From assembly GCF_000746255.1 (NCBI RefSeq), contig NZ_JQKW01000001.1:1-64000 (forward strand): a DNA stretch of 64,000 nt, given 5' to 3'. The DNA comes from Thermodesulfobacterium hydrogeniphilum. GTDB taxonomy: Bacteria > Desulfobacterota > Thermodesulfobacteria > Thermodesulfobacteriales > Thermodesulfobacteriaceae. Positions 42,919 to 51,836 of this stretch are shown here, piece by piece (the first letter of the stretch is position 1; each line of letters begins with the position of its first letter). Under the pieces are notes generated by a model. The model did no database searches. It saw only the letters and a program-made list of their open reading frames with translations, and was not told the DNA's origin. The position numbers were made by a program, and so were the translations under genes.

Positions 42919-44932
42919 TTCCTTCCTCCTCCATTTTTTCTACTAACCTCGCTGCTCTATTATAACCTATTTTTAATTTTCTTTGAAGCATGGAAACAGA
43001 AATTTTTCCATATTGATAAGCAATCTTTAAAGCTTCCTCATAAAGCGGATCATCTATATCTGTTCCTTTAACATTTTCATTTTCTTCTTCAATCTCAATA
43101 TTAGCTAAATATTTTGGCTTACCTAAGGATTTTAAATACTCTGCTAATTTTTTTACTTCTTTTTCAGAAATATAAGGGCCATGAATTCTTTCTAAATAAG
43201 AGGAACCCGGTGGCATAAAAAGCATATCTCCTGCTCCAAGAAGTCTTTCTGCACCCTGAGTATCAAGTATAGTTCTGGAATCAACCTTAGAAGTAACCTG
43301 AAAAGATATACGAGCAGGGAAATTTACTTTTATAAGACCTGTAATTACATCCACAGAAGGTCTTTGAGTAGCAACCAATAGATGTATTCCTGCTGCTCTT
43401 GCCATTTGAGCAAGTCTGGTAAGCAGAGTTTCTACTTCTTTAGAAGATACAACCATCAAATCTGCCAGTTCATCTATAACCATTACAATATAAGGCATTT
43501 TTTCCTCAAAATTTTCATTATAAGATTCTAAATTTCTGGCACCTACTTCTTCAAAAATTGTATATCTTCTTTCCATTTCATTAACTAACCATCTTAAAGC
43601 TTTGGTTGCCAGTTTGGGTTCTAAAACTACAGGATGAAGTAAATAAGGAATATCTTCATATACAGAAAGTTCTATCCTTTTAGGATCTATCATTAAGAAT
43701 CTAATTTCTTCTGGAGTGCTTTTATAAATAAGACTTAAAATTACACTGTGTAAAAAAATACTTTTTCCTGAACCTGTGCTCCCTGCAATTAAGAGATGAG
43801 GCATTTTTCTTAAATCAGTTACTATTGGATTTCCAGAAATATCTTTACCAAGTGCTATAGTTAAAGGAGAATTGGATTTTTGGAAAACTGGGCTTTGTAA
43901 AATTTCTTTTAAATAAACCCATTCTCTTTGAGGATTGGATATTTCAATTCCAATAACACTTTTTCCTGGAATGGGAGCAACAATTCTTACACTTTTAGCA
44001 GAAAGCCCTAAAGCAAGATCATCTACCAAGCTTTGAATTTTACTTATCTTTATTCCAGGAGCAGGTTTGAATTCAAAAACTGTAATTACAGGTCCAGGGA
44101 AAATACCCACTACTTCACCCTCTATACCAAATTCCTTCAATTTAGAAACAAGAAGAAGAGCCCTTTCTTTTAATTCTTCAGGCTTGATTTTATAAGAAAA
44201 AGATGGAGGATCTTCCAGAATTTCCAAAGGAGGAGGTAATTTCTTAGGAAGATCTTCTGGTATTTCTTCTGTTTCAGATTCCTGATTATTTTCAATTTTT
44301 TGTTCTATAGTTGTTTTATATTTATTTTCTTCAAGATCGGATTCTTTTTGAAAATCAGATTTTTTAGAAACTGTATCTTTATTTTTAAAGAAAAAATAAT
44401 AAATCTTTTTTAAAAAAGATTTAAAATTGAAAATAAAGACTTTTTTAGGAAATCGTAGCCCTATAAAAACAGCAATAATAAACAATAATATAATAAAAAG
44501 AAAAAATCCCAAAGTTCCAATAAAAGAAATCAAAAAAGAGGATAATTCTCCTATTAATCCTCCATTAAGAGGATATTTGTTAAAAAGATAGGTATTTTTA
44601 ATTCTAAGAATTCCAAAAAGGTAGGTTAAACTGAGGGAAAAGCAGATTAGAATAAGAAACAAACTTCCAAAAATTCTTTTAAAAGAAACTCCGAAAAGAT
44701 ATAAAATTAAACCTAAAATCATAAAAGGAGGGATGAAAACCGAGGAAAACCCAAAAATAAAGTATATTAAAGAAGATAAATAAGCTCCTAATACACCTCC
44801 TAAATTTTTTATTTCTTCTGCTCCAAAAACTCCAATACCAGGATCATAGGGATTAAAGGAATATATAGAAATTGTTAAAAAGCTTATGATAAAAAGGATT
44901 AAAATGTATATAATAGTTTTTTTATTAAACAT
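42857..44932 (-). CDS. ftsK: DNA translocase FtsK
   Basis: The 691-residue protein has four membrane helices (about residues 5-160), a short charged linker (about 175-235), then the translocase. The Walker A loop is LLIAGSTGSGKSIFLHSVIL near residue 385 and Walker B is IVMVIDELADLMVV near 480. RLAQMARAAGIHLLVATQRPSVDVITG is the family signature. The C-terminal winged-helix gamma domain (about 620-691), with KISVSMLQRKLKIGYNRAARLVEKM, reads polarising KOPS-like sequences. It moves chromosome ends through the division septum. The linker is much shorter than in E. coli. Confidence 0.96.
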   Translation of the reverse strand: MFNKKTIIYILILFIISFLTISIYSFNPYDPGIGVFGAEEIKNLGGVLGAYLSSLIYFIFGFSSVFIPPFMILGLILYLFGVSFKRIFGSLFLILICFSLSLTYLFGILRIKNTYLFNKYPLNGGLIGELSSFLISFIGTLGFFLFIILLFIIAVFIGLRFPKKVFIFNFKSFLKKIYYFFFKNKDTVSKKSDFQKESDLEENKYKTTIEQKIENNQESETEEIPEDLPKKLPPPLEILEDPPSFSYKIKPEELKERALLLVSKLKEFGIEGEVVGIFPGPVITVFEFKPAPGIKISKIQSLVDDLALGLSAKSVRIVAPIPGKSVIGIEISNPQREWVYLKEILQSPVFQKSNSPLTIALGKDISGNPIVTDLRKMPHLLIAGSTGSGKSIFLHSVILSLIYKSTPEEIRFLMIDPKRIELSVYEDIPYLLHPVVLEPKLATKALRWLVNEMERRYTIFEEVGARNLESYNENFEEKMPYIVMVIDELADLMVVSSKEVETLLTRLAQMARAAGIHLLVATQRPSVDVITGLIKVNFPARISFQVTSKVDSRTILDTQGAERLLGAGDMLFMPPGSSYLERIHGPYISEKEVKKLAEYLKSLGKPKYLANIEIEEENENVKGTDIDDPLYEEALKIAYQYGKISVSMLQRKLKIGYNRAARLVEKMEEEGIVGPSDGVRPRPVLGPRKPL

Positions 44933-45058
44933 AATTATAAATTATAAAAATTATTTACTGTTTATATAGGTTTGAATATTTCAAAAAATTTTTATAGTAT
45001 TATAATTATAAATCTCTTTTTTTGAAATAACAATTTATTAAACCAAAAATAATTAAAA

Positions 45059-46177
45059 ATGAAATATCAAATAGCTTTTTATATTAACAGAAAAATTTTA
45101 AAATCAAGAACAAGGGTTTTTATTTTTTCAATATTTTTAACTTTAGCTATTTCAATTTCCACTATATTTGTTGTTACTAAATGCATTTATGATCAGGCTT
45201 TATCTCTTTCTACTTTGTATATTCATCATGAATTAAATTTTTTTGAAAAATTGATAGATCTTTATTATCCTGGAGAATGGGAGATTAGAGATGGTAAACT
45301 TTATAAAGATGGAATTCAAATAAATCATAATTATCAAATAGTAGATCTTTTTGAAAAACTTTCTGGGGATACTGCAACTATATTTCAAAATGATACCAGA
45401 GTTACAACTACTATAAGAGATAGTTCAGGAAAAAGAATTATAGGAACAAGAGTTAGCAAACCCGTAGCTAAAAGAGTTTTGGTAGAAGGGAAAGATTATT
45501 ACGGTATAGCTGATATCTTAGGTAAAAAATATATAACAGCGTATAGACCAATTAAAGACAAAAATGGTAATATTATAGGGATTTTATATACAGGTGTACC
45601 TCTTTCATATTTTGATGATATAAAAAGAAAACTTTATTTTATAATAGGGGTTCCTTATCTTCTTTTGGTAATAATTTTTATAATAACTATATTTTTTATT
45701 TTACAATGGGCTAAAACTCAAAGTTTATCTATAACAGATCCTTTAACAGAGATATACAATAGAAGATACTTTATAGAAAGATTAAAAACTGAGATGGAAA
45801 GAGCTAAAAGGTATAATATCCCTTTGTCTTTAATTATAATTGATTTAGATGATTTTAAAAAAATAAATGATACTTATGGTCACATGGTAGGTGATAAAGT
45901 TCTCAAGGCTGTAGCTCAAACCTTGAAAAATAGACTTAGAAAGACAGATATTTTAGCTCGTTGGGGAGGAGAAGAATTTATTATTTTATTACCCAATACT
46001 CCTCCTGAAAAAGCGGTCTTTTTAGCTGGAGATTTAAGGAAAAAAATAGAAGAAATGAAAATTCCTGGTGTTAAAAAAATTACAGCAAGTTTTGGAATTA
46101 CAGGATATTGTATAGGAGATGATATAAATTCATTAATAAAAAGGGCAGATGATGCCATGTATGAAGTGAAAAAATAG
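45059..46177 (+). CDS. Membrane diguanylate cyclase with Cache-type sensor
   Basis: The 372-residue protein has a helix at about residues 20-45, a periplasmic Cache-like domain (about 46-195, with GDTATIFQNDTRVTTTI and YGIADILGKKYITAYRPIKD), a second helix (about 196-218) and a C-terminal GGDEF domain. RWGGEEF is intact, and RKTD five residues upstream matches the inhibitory I-site RxxD, unlike the cyclase at 24257-25246. It should sense a small periplasmic ligand and make c-di-GMP inside. No ribosome site is visible before ATG 45059. Confidence 0.93.
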   Translation: MKYQIAFYINRKILKSRTRVFIFSIFLTLAISISTIFVVTKCIYDQALSLSTLYIHHELNFFEKLIDLYYPGEWEIRDGKLYKDGIQINHNYQIVDLFEKLSGDTATIFQNDTRVTTTIRDSSGKRIIGTRVSKPVAKRVLVEGKDYYGIADILGKKYITAYRPIKDKNGNIIGILYTGVPLSYFDDIKRKLYFIIGVPYLLLVIIFIITIFFILQWAKTQSLSITDPLTEIYNRRYFIERLKTEMERAKRYNIPLSLIIIDLDDFKKINDTYGHMVGDKVLKAVAQTLKNRLRKTDILARWGGEEFIILLPNTPPEKAVFLAGDLRKKIEEMKIPGVKKITASFGITGYCIGDDINSLIKRADDAMYEVKK

Positions 46178-46311
46178 GAAAAAATCAAATTTACTTAAAA
46201 AAATGTGAAAAATAACATGTATCAATAAATCAAAAGGTTCTAAAACTTGATATAAATGTTAAAATTAAAATTATTAAAAATTAAATTTTTAAAAATTTTT
46301 TAAAATAAAAA

Positions 46312-46950
46312 ATGAATAAAATAGAAGAATTTTTAAAAAAAGAAGAATTTTTAAAAACTTTAAATGAATATATTAATAGTTTTTCAAGGGAAAATATATT
46401 CTTAATTTACCTTGATATAAATGATTTTTTCTTAATTAATGTTAATTATGGATTTGAAGTAGGGGATCTTGTTTTAAAAGATTTTGCTAATTATCTAAGA
46501 AAGAGCTTTGAAAATTTTGATATTTTATGGGGTTGGCTAAGTAATGATCAATTTATATTAGCTGTTTTTGAAATTACTGAAAATTCCTTAGTTAATTTTT
46601 TAGATGCCTTTCAGTTATTGGATGAAGAATTAAAAAATAAAAAAATAAAATTGGCTATAGATGATTTTGAAGCAGGTTATGCTTCTTTTTCTTTTTTGCT
46701 TAAAATAAAAGCTGATTTTTTAAAAATTGACGGAGTTCTTATTAGTCAAATAAATAAGTCTTTTAAATATAGATCTGTTATTAAAGGGATAGTATTTTTA
46801 GCTAAGGAGCTTGGTTTAAAAACCATTGCAGAATTTGTAAAAACTAAAGATGAAATAGAAATATTAAAAAACTTGGGTATAGATTATTTACAAGGTTTTT
46901 TTCTATCAAGGCCTTTATCTTATGAAGAATTTAAAAAAGTTGTTAATTAA
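46312..46950 (+). CDS. Shrunken GGDEF-EAL protein, probably inactive
   Basis: The 212-residue protein joins a partial GGDEF-like domain (about residues 20-95) to the second half of an EAL domain. The first part has IYLDINDFFLINVNYGFEVGDLVLKDFA, but WGWLSNDQF stands where RxGGDEF is expected. The second part keeps AIDDFEAGYASFSFLLKIKADFLKIDG, TIAEFVK and QGFFLSRPLSYEEF, but the N-terminal half with the EAL metal site is missing. No stop or frameshift is seen, so it may be a stable, non-catalytic c-di-GMP-related protein. It stands 22 nt before the AOR gene. Confidence 0.8.
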   Translation: MNKIEEFLKKEEFLKTLNEYINSFSRENIFLIYLDINDFFLINVNYGFEVGDLVLKDFANYLRKSFENFDILWGWLSNDQFILAVFEITENSLVNFLDAFQLLDEELKNKKIKLAIDDFEAGYASFSFLLKIKADFLKIDGVLISQINKSFKYRSVIKGIVFLAKELGLKTIAEFVKTKDEIEILKNLGIDYLQGFFLSRPLSYEEFKKVVN

Positions 46951-46972
46951 AAAATAAAAGGAGAATAAGTCT

Positions 46973-48931
46973 ATGGTTACTTATAAAGTTTTATTTATAG
47001 ATGTAGAAAAAAAAGACTGGAAAATCAAAGAATATCCTATACCTCCATATTTAGGGGTAGTAGATATAGGAGTAAGAATTCATTTAGAGGAGTTAGAATC
47101 TTGGAAATATGATATCTTAGATTCTAAGAATGCTTTATTTTTAGGAACAGGGCCTTTTGCAGGGGGAAAAATATTTGGAACTCATAGAATGGTAGCAATA
47201 TTTAAAAGTCCAGAAAGCTATGGTCTTCATGTTTCTGAAGTAGGAGGTGTGGGTTATAAATTTATAGGATCTGGAATTAATGGAATTGTTATTATAGGTA
47301 AAAGTCCTAAGCCTGTTTTGATTTTTATTGAAGGTAAAGAAAAAACAGAAGTTAATTTTAAAGAATTGGAGGAAGAAGAGCTTTACCAAATTTTCAAAGA
47401 ATATAAAAATGAGACAGGAGCTTATGCTTTAACTTTATGGTTACTTGAAGAATATAACAAATTTTTTTTAGAAAATAATGCCAGAGCCATAGTAGTAGGA
47501 CCTGGGGCATTTCAAACCAGATTAGGGGCACTTGTTTCTATAGATGTTAACCCTGCAAAAAAGGAACTAATCATAGGAAGTGAAGATTTTGCAGGGAGAG
47601 GAGGAGCTGGTTCAGTTTTAGCTCAAACTCACAATGTAGTGGCTATTATCGCAGGAGGAAATATAAAACCTGATTTGCCTAAAACATTTTTGAGTATTAA
47701 AGAGTTTAATAAATACTTTAAAAGTATTACAGGAAGAGATTTTATTTCTGCAGTTAATTCTGCTACTGTTAAATATAGATTTAATCCTAAAATAGGAACA
47801 GGAGGAACTTTTGGTTCAAATTACCCTCATTATAAAGAGTGGCTTTTAAGTTTTGGTTATAACAGCATTTACTTGAAAAAGAATTTTAGAAAAAAAATAG
47901 CAGAACTTATTCTTGAGAATTATTGGAAACCTTTTAAAGAAAAAACTTCTGAAAGATCCAAAGCTTGGAAAACTTGTGGGGAGCCTTGTCCAGTAGCTTG
48001 TAAAAAAATATGGAATACCAAAAAGGTGGATTATGAACCTTTTCATGGTATAGGACCGTTAATAGGGGTTTTTGATTTAGATATAGCTTCTCACATAGTT
48101 GATTTTATGGATAAAACAGGTATTGATGCTATAGGAGCAGGTCATATTGTTATCTTTATTTTAGAAGCAATAAATAAAGGCCTATTAAAACCTGAGGAGG
48201 TAGGTATTACATGTTTACCTAATTTGGATCCTTTCATTCTAAATCCTGAAAGATGGAAAATAAATGGAAAAATAGCTTTAGAAATTTTAAGTAATCTAAT
48301 AGAAAAGAAAACCGAGGTTTTAAAACTTATAGCTGAATTAGGTTTAAGAGAGGCTATTCAGAAATTGAATATAAAATATGAAGAAAGAATAGAAAAAATA
48401 GGACTTTCTTTTTATGATATAGCTATTTATCAACCCTATGGAGAAAAGGGATATATGACACCTAATTTTTACTGGACTCCTGGATTTGTTCTTCCAATTT
48501 TTGTTACAGGAAAATACTGGACTGAATATTCTTTAGCTTTTGGCTCACCAGAAGAGTTTGCCAAGTTAGTATATGAAAGAGCTATAAAAGAGCTTGGTAT
48601 TTCTAATGCAGGTTTTTGCAGATTTCATAGAGGTTGGGCTGAAAATTTTTTGGAAAATATTTATAAACTAATTGGAATTGAAGATTTTGAAGAAAAAATG
48701 AAAGAAGTTTACAAAAATATAGCTCTTTATAATATCAAAGCCAAAGCTATTCCTCAGCATCTGGAAGGAGAAAAAGGTATAGATATTTTTTATACTTTAG
48801 CTGAAGAACTAAATGTTCAAAGCTGGGCAGATAGGTTTATAAAAGATAAAAGACGAACTTATCAAGAGTGGTTTGAACGATTTTTTATTACTTACCTTGG
48901 TTTTATTGGTTTGAGTTCTAAAGAAATTTAA
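46973..48931 (+). CDS. aor: Tungsten aldehyde ferredoxin oxidoreductase family protein
   Basis: The 652-residue protein fits the AOR family, which oxidises aldehydes with a tungstopterin and one [4Fe-4S] cluster, reducing ferredoxin. Visible are FLGTGPFAGGKIFGTHR and GLHVSEVGGVGYKFIGSGINGIVI near the N-terminus (pterin contacts), the cluster cysteines in CGEPCPVACKK near residue 342, and AGFCRFHRGW with the distal cysteine. Length (600-650) is normal. It is a single gene after a good ribosome site AAAGGAG. The subtype (aldehyde, glyceraldehyde-phosphate or WOR-like) is not resolved. Confidence 0.88.
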   Translation: MVTYKVLFIDVEKKDWKIKEYPIPPYLGVVDIGVRIHLEELESWKYDILDSKNALFLGTGPFAGGKIFGTHRMVAIFKSPESYGLHVSEVGGVGYKFIGSGINGIVIIGKSPKPVLIFIEGKEKTEVNFKELEEEELYQIFKEYKNETGAYALTLWLLEEYNKFFLENNARAIVVGPGAFQTRLGALVSIDVNPAKKELIIGSEDFAGRGGAGSVLAQTHNVVAIIAGGNIKPDLPKTFLSIKEFNKYFKSITGRDFISAVNSATVKYRFNPKIGTGGTFGSNYPHYKEWLLSFGYNSIYLKKNFRKKIAELILENYWKPFKEKTSERSKAWKTCGEPCPVACKKIWNTKKVDYEPFHGIGPLIGVFDLDIASHIVDFMDKTGIDAIGAGHIVIFILEAINKGLLKPEEVGITCLPNLDPFILNPERWKINGKIALEILSNLIEKKTEVLKLIAELGLREAIQKLNIKYEERIEKIGLSFYDIAIYQPYGEKGYMTPNFYWTPGFVLPIFVTGKYWTEYSLAFGSPEEFAKLVYERAIKELGISNAGFCRFHRGWAENFLENIYKLIGIEDFEEKMKEVYKNIALYNIKAKAIPQHLEGEKGIDIFYTLAEELNVQSWADRFIKDKRRTYQEWFERFFITYLGFIGLSSKEI

Positions 48932-49056
48932 AAATATAAAAGTTTAATAAAAAAAGAAAATTGGCAATTAATTTTAAATAAATTCAAATAATTTCAAATT
49001 GTTCAAATTTTTATAAATAACTTTTTAATAATTTTGAATTTTGATTAAAAATTATT

Positions 49057-49094
49057 CTTGCCTTTTTTCACAAAAAGATATAAGATAAATATTA
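49057..49094 (+). promoter_or_regulatory. Promoter of the hydrogenase genes
   Basis: TTGCCT (49058-49063) and TAAGAT (49081-49086) have a 17-nt spacer. TATAAGATAAATATTA at 49079-49094 and the CTTGnCTTTT box at 49057-49066 match the ldh-like promoter with identical spacing. Confidence 0.65.
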
Positions 49095-49121
49095 CTAAAT
49101 TCTACTTTAAGGAGGTTTGAC

Positions 49122-50057
49122 ATGTTAAGATTTGGAGAAATAAGTAGAAGAGATTTTCTTAAAATATGTACTATTGTAACAGCAAGTATGGGTTTACCAT
49201 ATTCTATGGTAGATAAGGTTTCAGCAGCTTTAAAGAAGGGGCCCAAACCTACTGTTATTTGGCTTCATTTTATGGAATGTACTGGTTGTACTGAATCTCT
49301 TTTAAGGGCTTCACATCCACCTTTAGCAAGATTTCTTTTGGATATTATTAATTTAGAGTACCATGAGACTCTTATGCCAGCTGCAGGAAAGCAGGCTGAA
49401 GAAGTTTTACATGAAGCCATGAAGACCTATAAAGGTGAATATATCTGTGTAGTAGAAGGAGCAGTTTCTACGAAGGATGGAGGTATTTATTGTAAGATAG
49501 GAGGTAAACCTGCTATTGAAATTTTAAAAGAAGTTACAAAGGATGCAAAATTAGTAATTGCTTTTGGAACTTGTGCAGCATTTGGTGGAGTTCAGGCAGC
49601 TAAACCAAATCCAACTGGTGCAGTAGGAGTAGGAGAGGTTATAGGTAATAGTAAGCTTATAAATATACCAGGTTGTCCACCTAATCCTTACAATTTCCTT
49701 GCTACAGTAAGTTATATTTTAACTTTTGGTAAACTTCCTGAGCTTGATCATTTAAGAAGACCAAAATTTGCTTATGGAAGGCTTATTCATAATCATTGTG
49801 AAAGAAGAGCTCATTTTGATGAAGGAAGATTTGCCGAGAAATTCGGAGATGAAGGATATAAAAAGGGCTATTGTTTATATAAACTTGGTTGCAAAGGGCC
49901 AATTACTTACTCTAATTGTCCTGTTCAAAGATTTTGTGATGTAGGGGTATGGCCAGTCGGTGCTGGTCATCCTTGTATAGGTTGTACAGAACCTAATTTT
50001 TGGGATAATGCTTTTCCTATTTATAAGCCGGTTATGGATATAGAAGGAGAAAAATAA
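49122..50057 (+). CDS. hynB: [NiFe] hydrogenase small subunit (Hyn type)
   Basis: The 311-residue protein has a twin-arginine signal SRRDFLKI with a hydrophobic stretch to about residue 35, so the enzyme is exported to the periplasm. Three Fe-S clusters are supplied by ECTGCTESLLRA (proximal), HNHCERRAHFDEGRF with GYCLYKLGCKG (distal), and NCPVQRFCDVGVWPVGAGHPCIGCTEPNFWD (medial). This matches group 1 uptake hydrogenases. It ends soon after the medial set and has no C-terminal membrane anchor, so it is soluble in the periplasm and likely reduces cytochrome c3 or HmcA. AAGGAGG precedes ATG 49122. Confidence 0.95.
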   Translation: MLRFGEISRRDFLKICTIVTASMGLPYSMVDKVSAALKKGPKPTVIWLHFMECTGCTESLLRASHPPLARFLLDIINLEYHETLMPAAGKQAEEVLHEAMKTYKGEYICVVEGAVSTKDGGIYCKIGGKPAIEILKEVTKDAKLVIAFGTCAAFGGVQAAKPNPTGAVGVGEVIGNSKLINIPGCPPNPYNFLATVSYILTFGKLPELDHLRRPKFAYGRLIHNHCERRAHFDEGRFAEKFGDEGYKKGYCLYKLGCKGPITYSNCPVQRFCDVGVWPVGAGHPCIGCTEPNFWDNAFPIYKPVMDIEGEK

Positions 50058-50091
50058 TAAAATTTTAAAAATATAAAAAGGAGGGGAAATT

Positions 50092-51789
50092 ATGGCTCAA
50101 AGGATAACAATAGATCCGCTTACAAGAATTGAAGGACACCTTAGAATAGATGTAGAAGTAGCAGGAGGAAAAGTCGTTAATGCCTGGTCTTCTACTCAAA
50201 TGTGGAGAGGTATAGAAGTTATTTTAAAAGGGAGAGATCCAAGAGATGCATGGGCTTTTACTCAAAGAATTTGTGGAGTTTGTACTACTGTTCATGCTAT
50301 AGCATCTGTAAGAGCAGTAGAAAATGCTCTTGGGATGGAAATTCCTCTTAATGCTCAATATGTAAGGAATATTATTTTATGTGCTCATGGTATACATGAC
50401 CATATGGTTCATTTTTATCATCTCTCCGCTTTAGACTGGGTGGATATAATTTCTGCTTTAAAGGCTGATCCTAAAAAAACTGCAGAACTTGCTCAAACTA
50501 TATCTGATTGGGAAGGAAATAGTGTTACCTATTTTAAAAGTATAAAAGAAAAATTACAGAAATTTGTAGAGAGAGGGCAGATTGGTCCTTTTACCAATGG
50601 TTACTGGGGACATCCTCAGATGAAACTTCCTCCTGAAGTCAACTTATTAGCTGTAGCTCATTATCTAACAGCTCTTGATTATCAATTTAATGCAGACAAA
50701 GTAGTTGCTATTTTGGGTGGTAAAAATCCTCATATTCAGACTGTAATAGTAGGTGGTGTTGGGTTAGCCATTAATCCTGATAATGAAGCTACTTTAAATA
50801 TGGAGAGACTTGACTATATTCGTGAATTACTGTTAAGAGTAAAAGAGTATACTCAAAAAGTATATCTCAATGATGTAATTGCTATTGGATGTCTTTATAA
50901 AGACTGGTTTAAAATTGGAAGAGGTGTTACCAATTACTTAGCTGTTCCTGATTTACCTCTTGATACCAAAGGCACCAAATTTGATCTTCCTGGTGGAACT
51001 ATTTTTAATGGAGATCTTTCCACTTATCATCCTATTAAGAGCTTTAATGATCCTTATTTCAGAGATAATATTACTGAGACAGTGGCTCATTCATGGTATA
51101 AAGATACTGGTCCAAGACATCCTTGGCAAGGAGAAACAATTCCTAATTATACAGATTTTGATCCTAATGGAAAATATAGCTGGGCTAAAGCTCCTCGTTT
51201 TAAAGGGGAACCTATGCAAGTTGGGCCATTAGCTCAGGTTTTAATGGGAATTGCTTCTAAACATGAACCTACTATGAAATGGGTAAATTACGCCATTGAA
51301 AAAGCCAAAACACTTGGAGTTAATCTTACTGTTAATGATCTGCATTCTACTATGGGAAGACATTTAGCTAGAGCTATAAGAGCTGCAGTTTTAGCTGATC
51401 TTGCTTTAAAACATCTTGATCTATTAGAAAAGAACATAGCTAAGGGAGATTTAGAGATCTGGAATGAGGTAAAATTTCCAAGAAGAGAAATCAAAGGGTT
51501 TGGTTTCCATGAAGCTCCTAGAGGAACTCTTTCTCATTGGGTTGTAATTGAAAGAGGAAAAATCAAAAATTATCAGTGTGTAGTTCCTTCTACATGGAAT
51601 GTAAGTCCAAGAGATGAAAAAGGAAAAAAAGGACCTTATGAGGCAAGTTTAATTGATAATCCTATAGTTGATCCTGAAAAACCTTTAGAAGTATTAAGAA
51701 CTATTCATTCCTTTGATCCCTGTATCGCCTGTGCTGTTCATGTTTTAGATTCTAAAGGTAAAGAAATTAAAAGAGTGAAAGTGTTATAA
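50092..51789 (+). CDS. hynA: [NiFe] hydrogenase large subunit (Hyn type)
   Basis: The 565-residue subunit carries the NiFe site. The N-terminal motif RICGVCTTVHA follows DPLTRIEGHLRID, and the C-terminal motif is DPCIACAVH. All four nickel ligands are cysteine; the last set is encoded TGT/TGC, so it is not a selenium hydrogenase. After the His of DPCIACAVH there are 15 residues that the maturation peptidase would remove. The gene for that peptidase is not adjacent; hypD and hypC are encoded on the opposite strand downstream. GGAGGGG precedes ATG 50092. Confidence 0.97.
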   Translation: MAQRITIDPLTRIEGHLRIDVEVAGGKVVNAWSSTQMWRGIEVILKGRDPRDAWAFTQRICGVCTTVHAIASVRAVENALGMEIPLNAQYVRNIILCAHGIHDHMVHFYHLSALDWVDIISALKADPKKTAELAQTISDWEGNSVTYFKSIKEKLQKFVERGQIGPFTNGYWGHPQMKLPPEVNLLAVAHYLTALDYQFNADKVVAILGGKNPHIQTVIVGGVGLAINPDNEATLNMERLDYIRELLLRVKEYTQKVYLNDVIAIGCLYKDWFKIGRGVTNYLAVPDLPLDTKGTKFDLPGGTIFNGDLSTYHPIKSFNDPYFRDNITETVAHSWYKDTGPRHPWQGETIPNYTDFDPNGKYSWAKAPRFKGEPMQVGPLAQVLMGIASKHEPTMKWVNYAIEKAKTLGVNLTVNDLHSTMGRHLARAIRAAVLADLALKHLDLLEKNIAKGDLEIWNEVKFPRREIKGFGFHEAPRGTLSHWVVIERGKIKNYQCVVPSTWNVSPRDEKGKKGPYEASLIDNPIVDPEKPLEVLRTIHSFDPCIACAVHVLDSKGKEIKRVKVL

Positions 51790-51794
51790 AAAAT

Positions 51795-51824
51795 AAAAAA
51801 GGCGGGGAATTCCCCGCCTTTTTT
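51795..51824. terminator. Bidirectional terminator between hynA and hypD
   Basis: A perfect palindrome has stem GGCGGGG with CCCCGCC around AATT, flanked by A6 and T6. Being symmetric, it can stop both the plus-strand hydrogenase message and the minus-strand hyp message. Confidence 0.93.
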
Positions 51825-51836
51825 ATTTTTTAGATC

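Noticed and set aside
51714-51740. Selenocysteine in the hydrogenase large subunit
   Set aside because: The C-terminal motif DPCIACAVH uses TGT and TGC codons only, so this is an ordinary NiFe enzyme.
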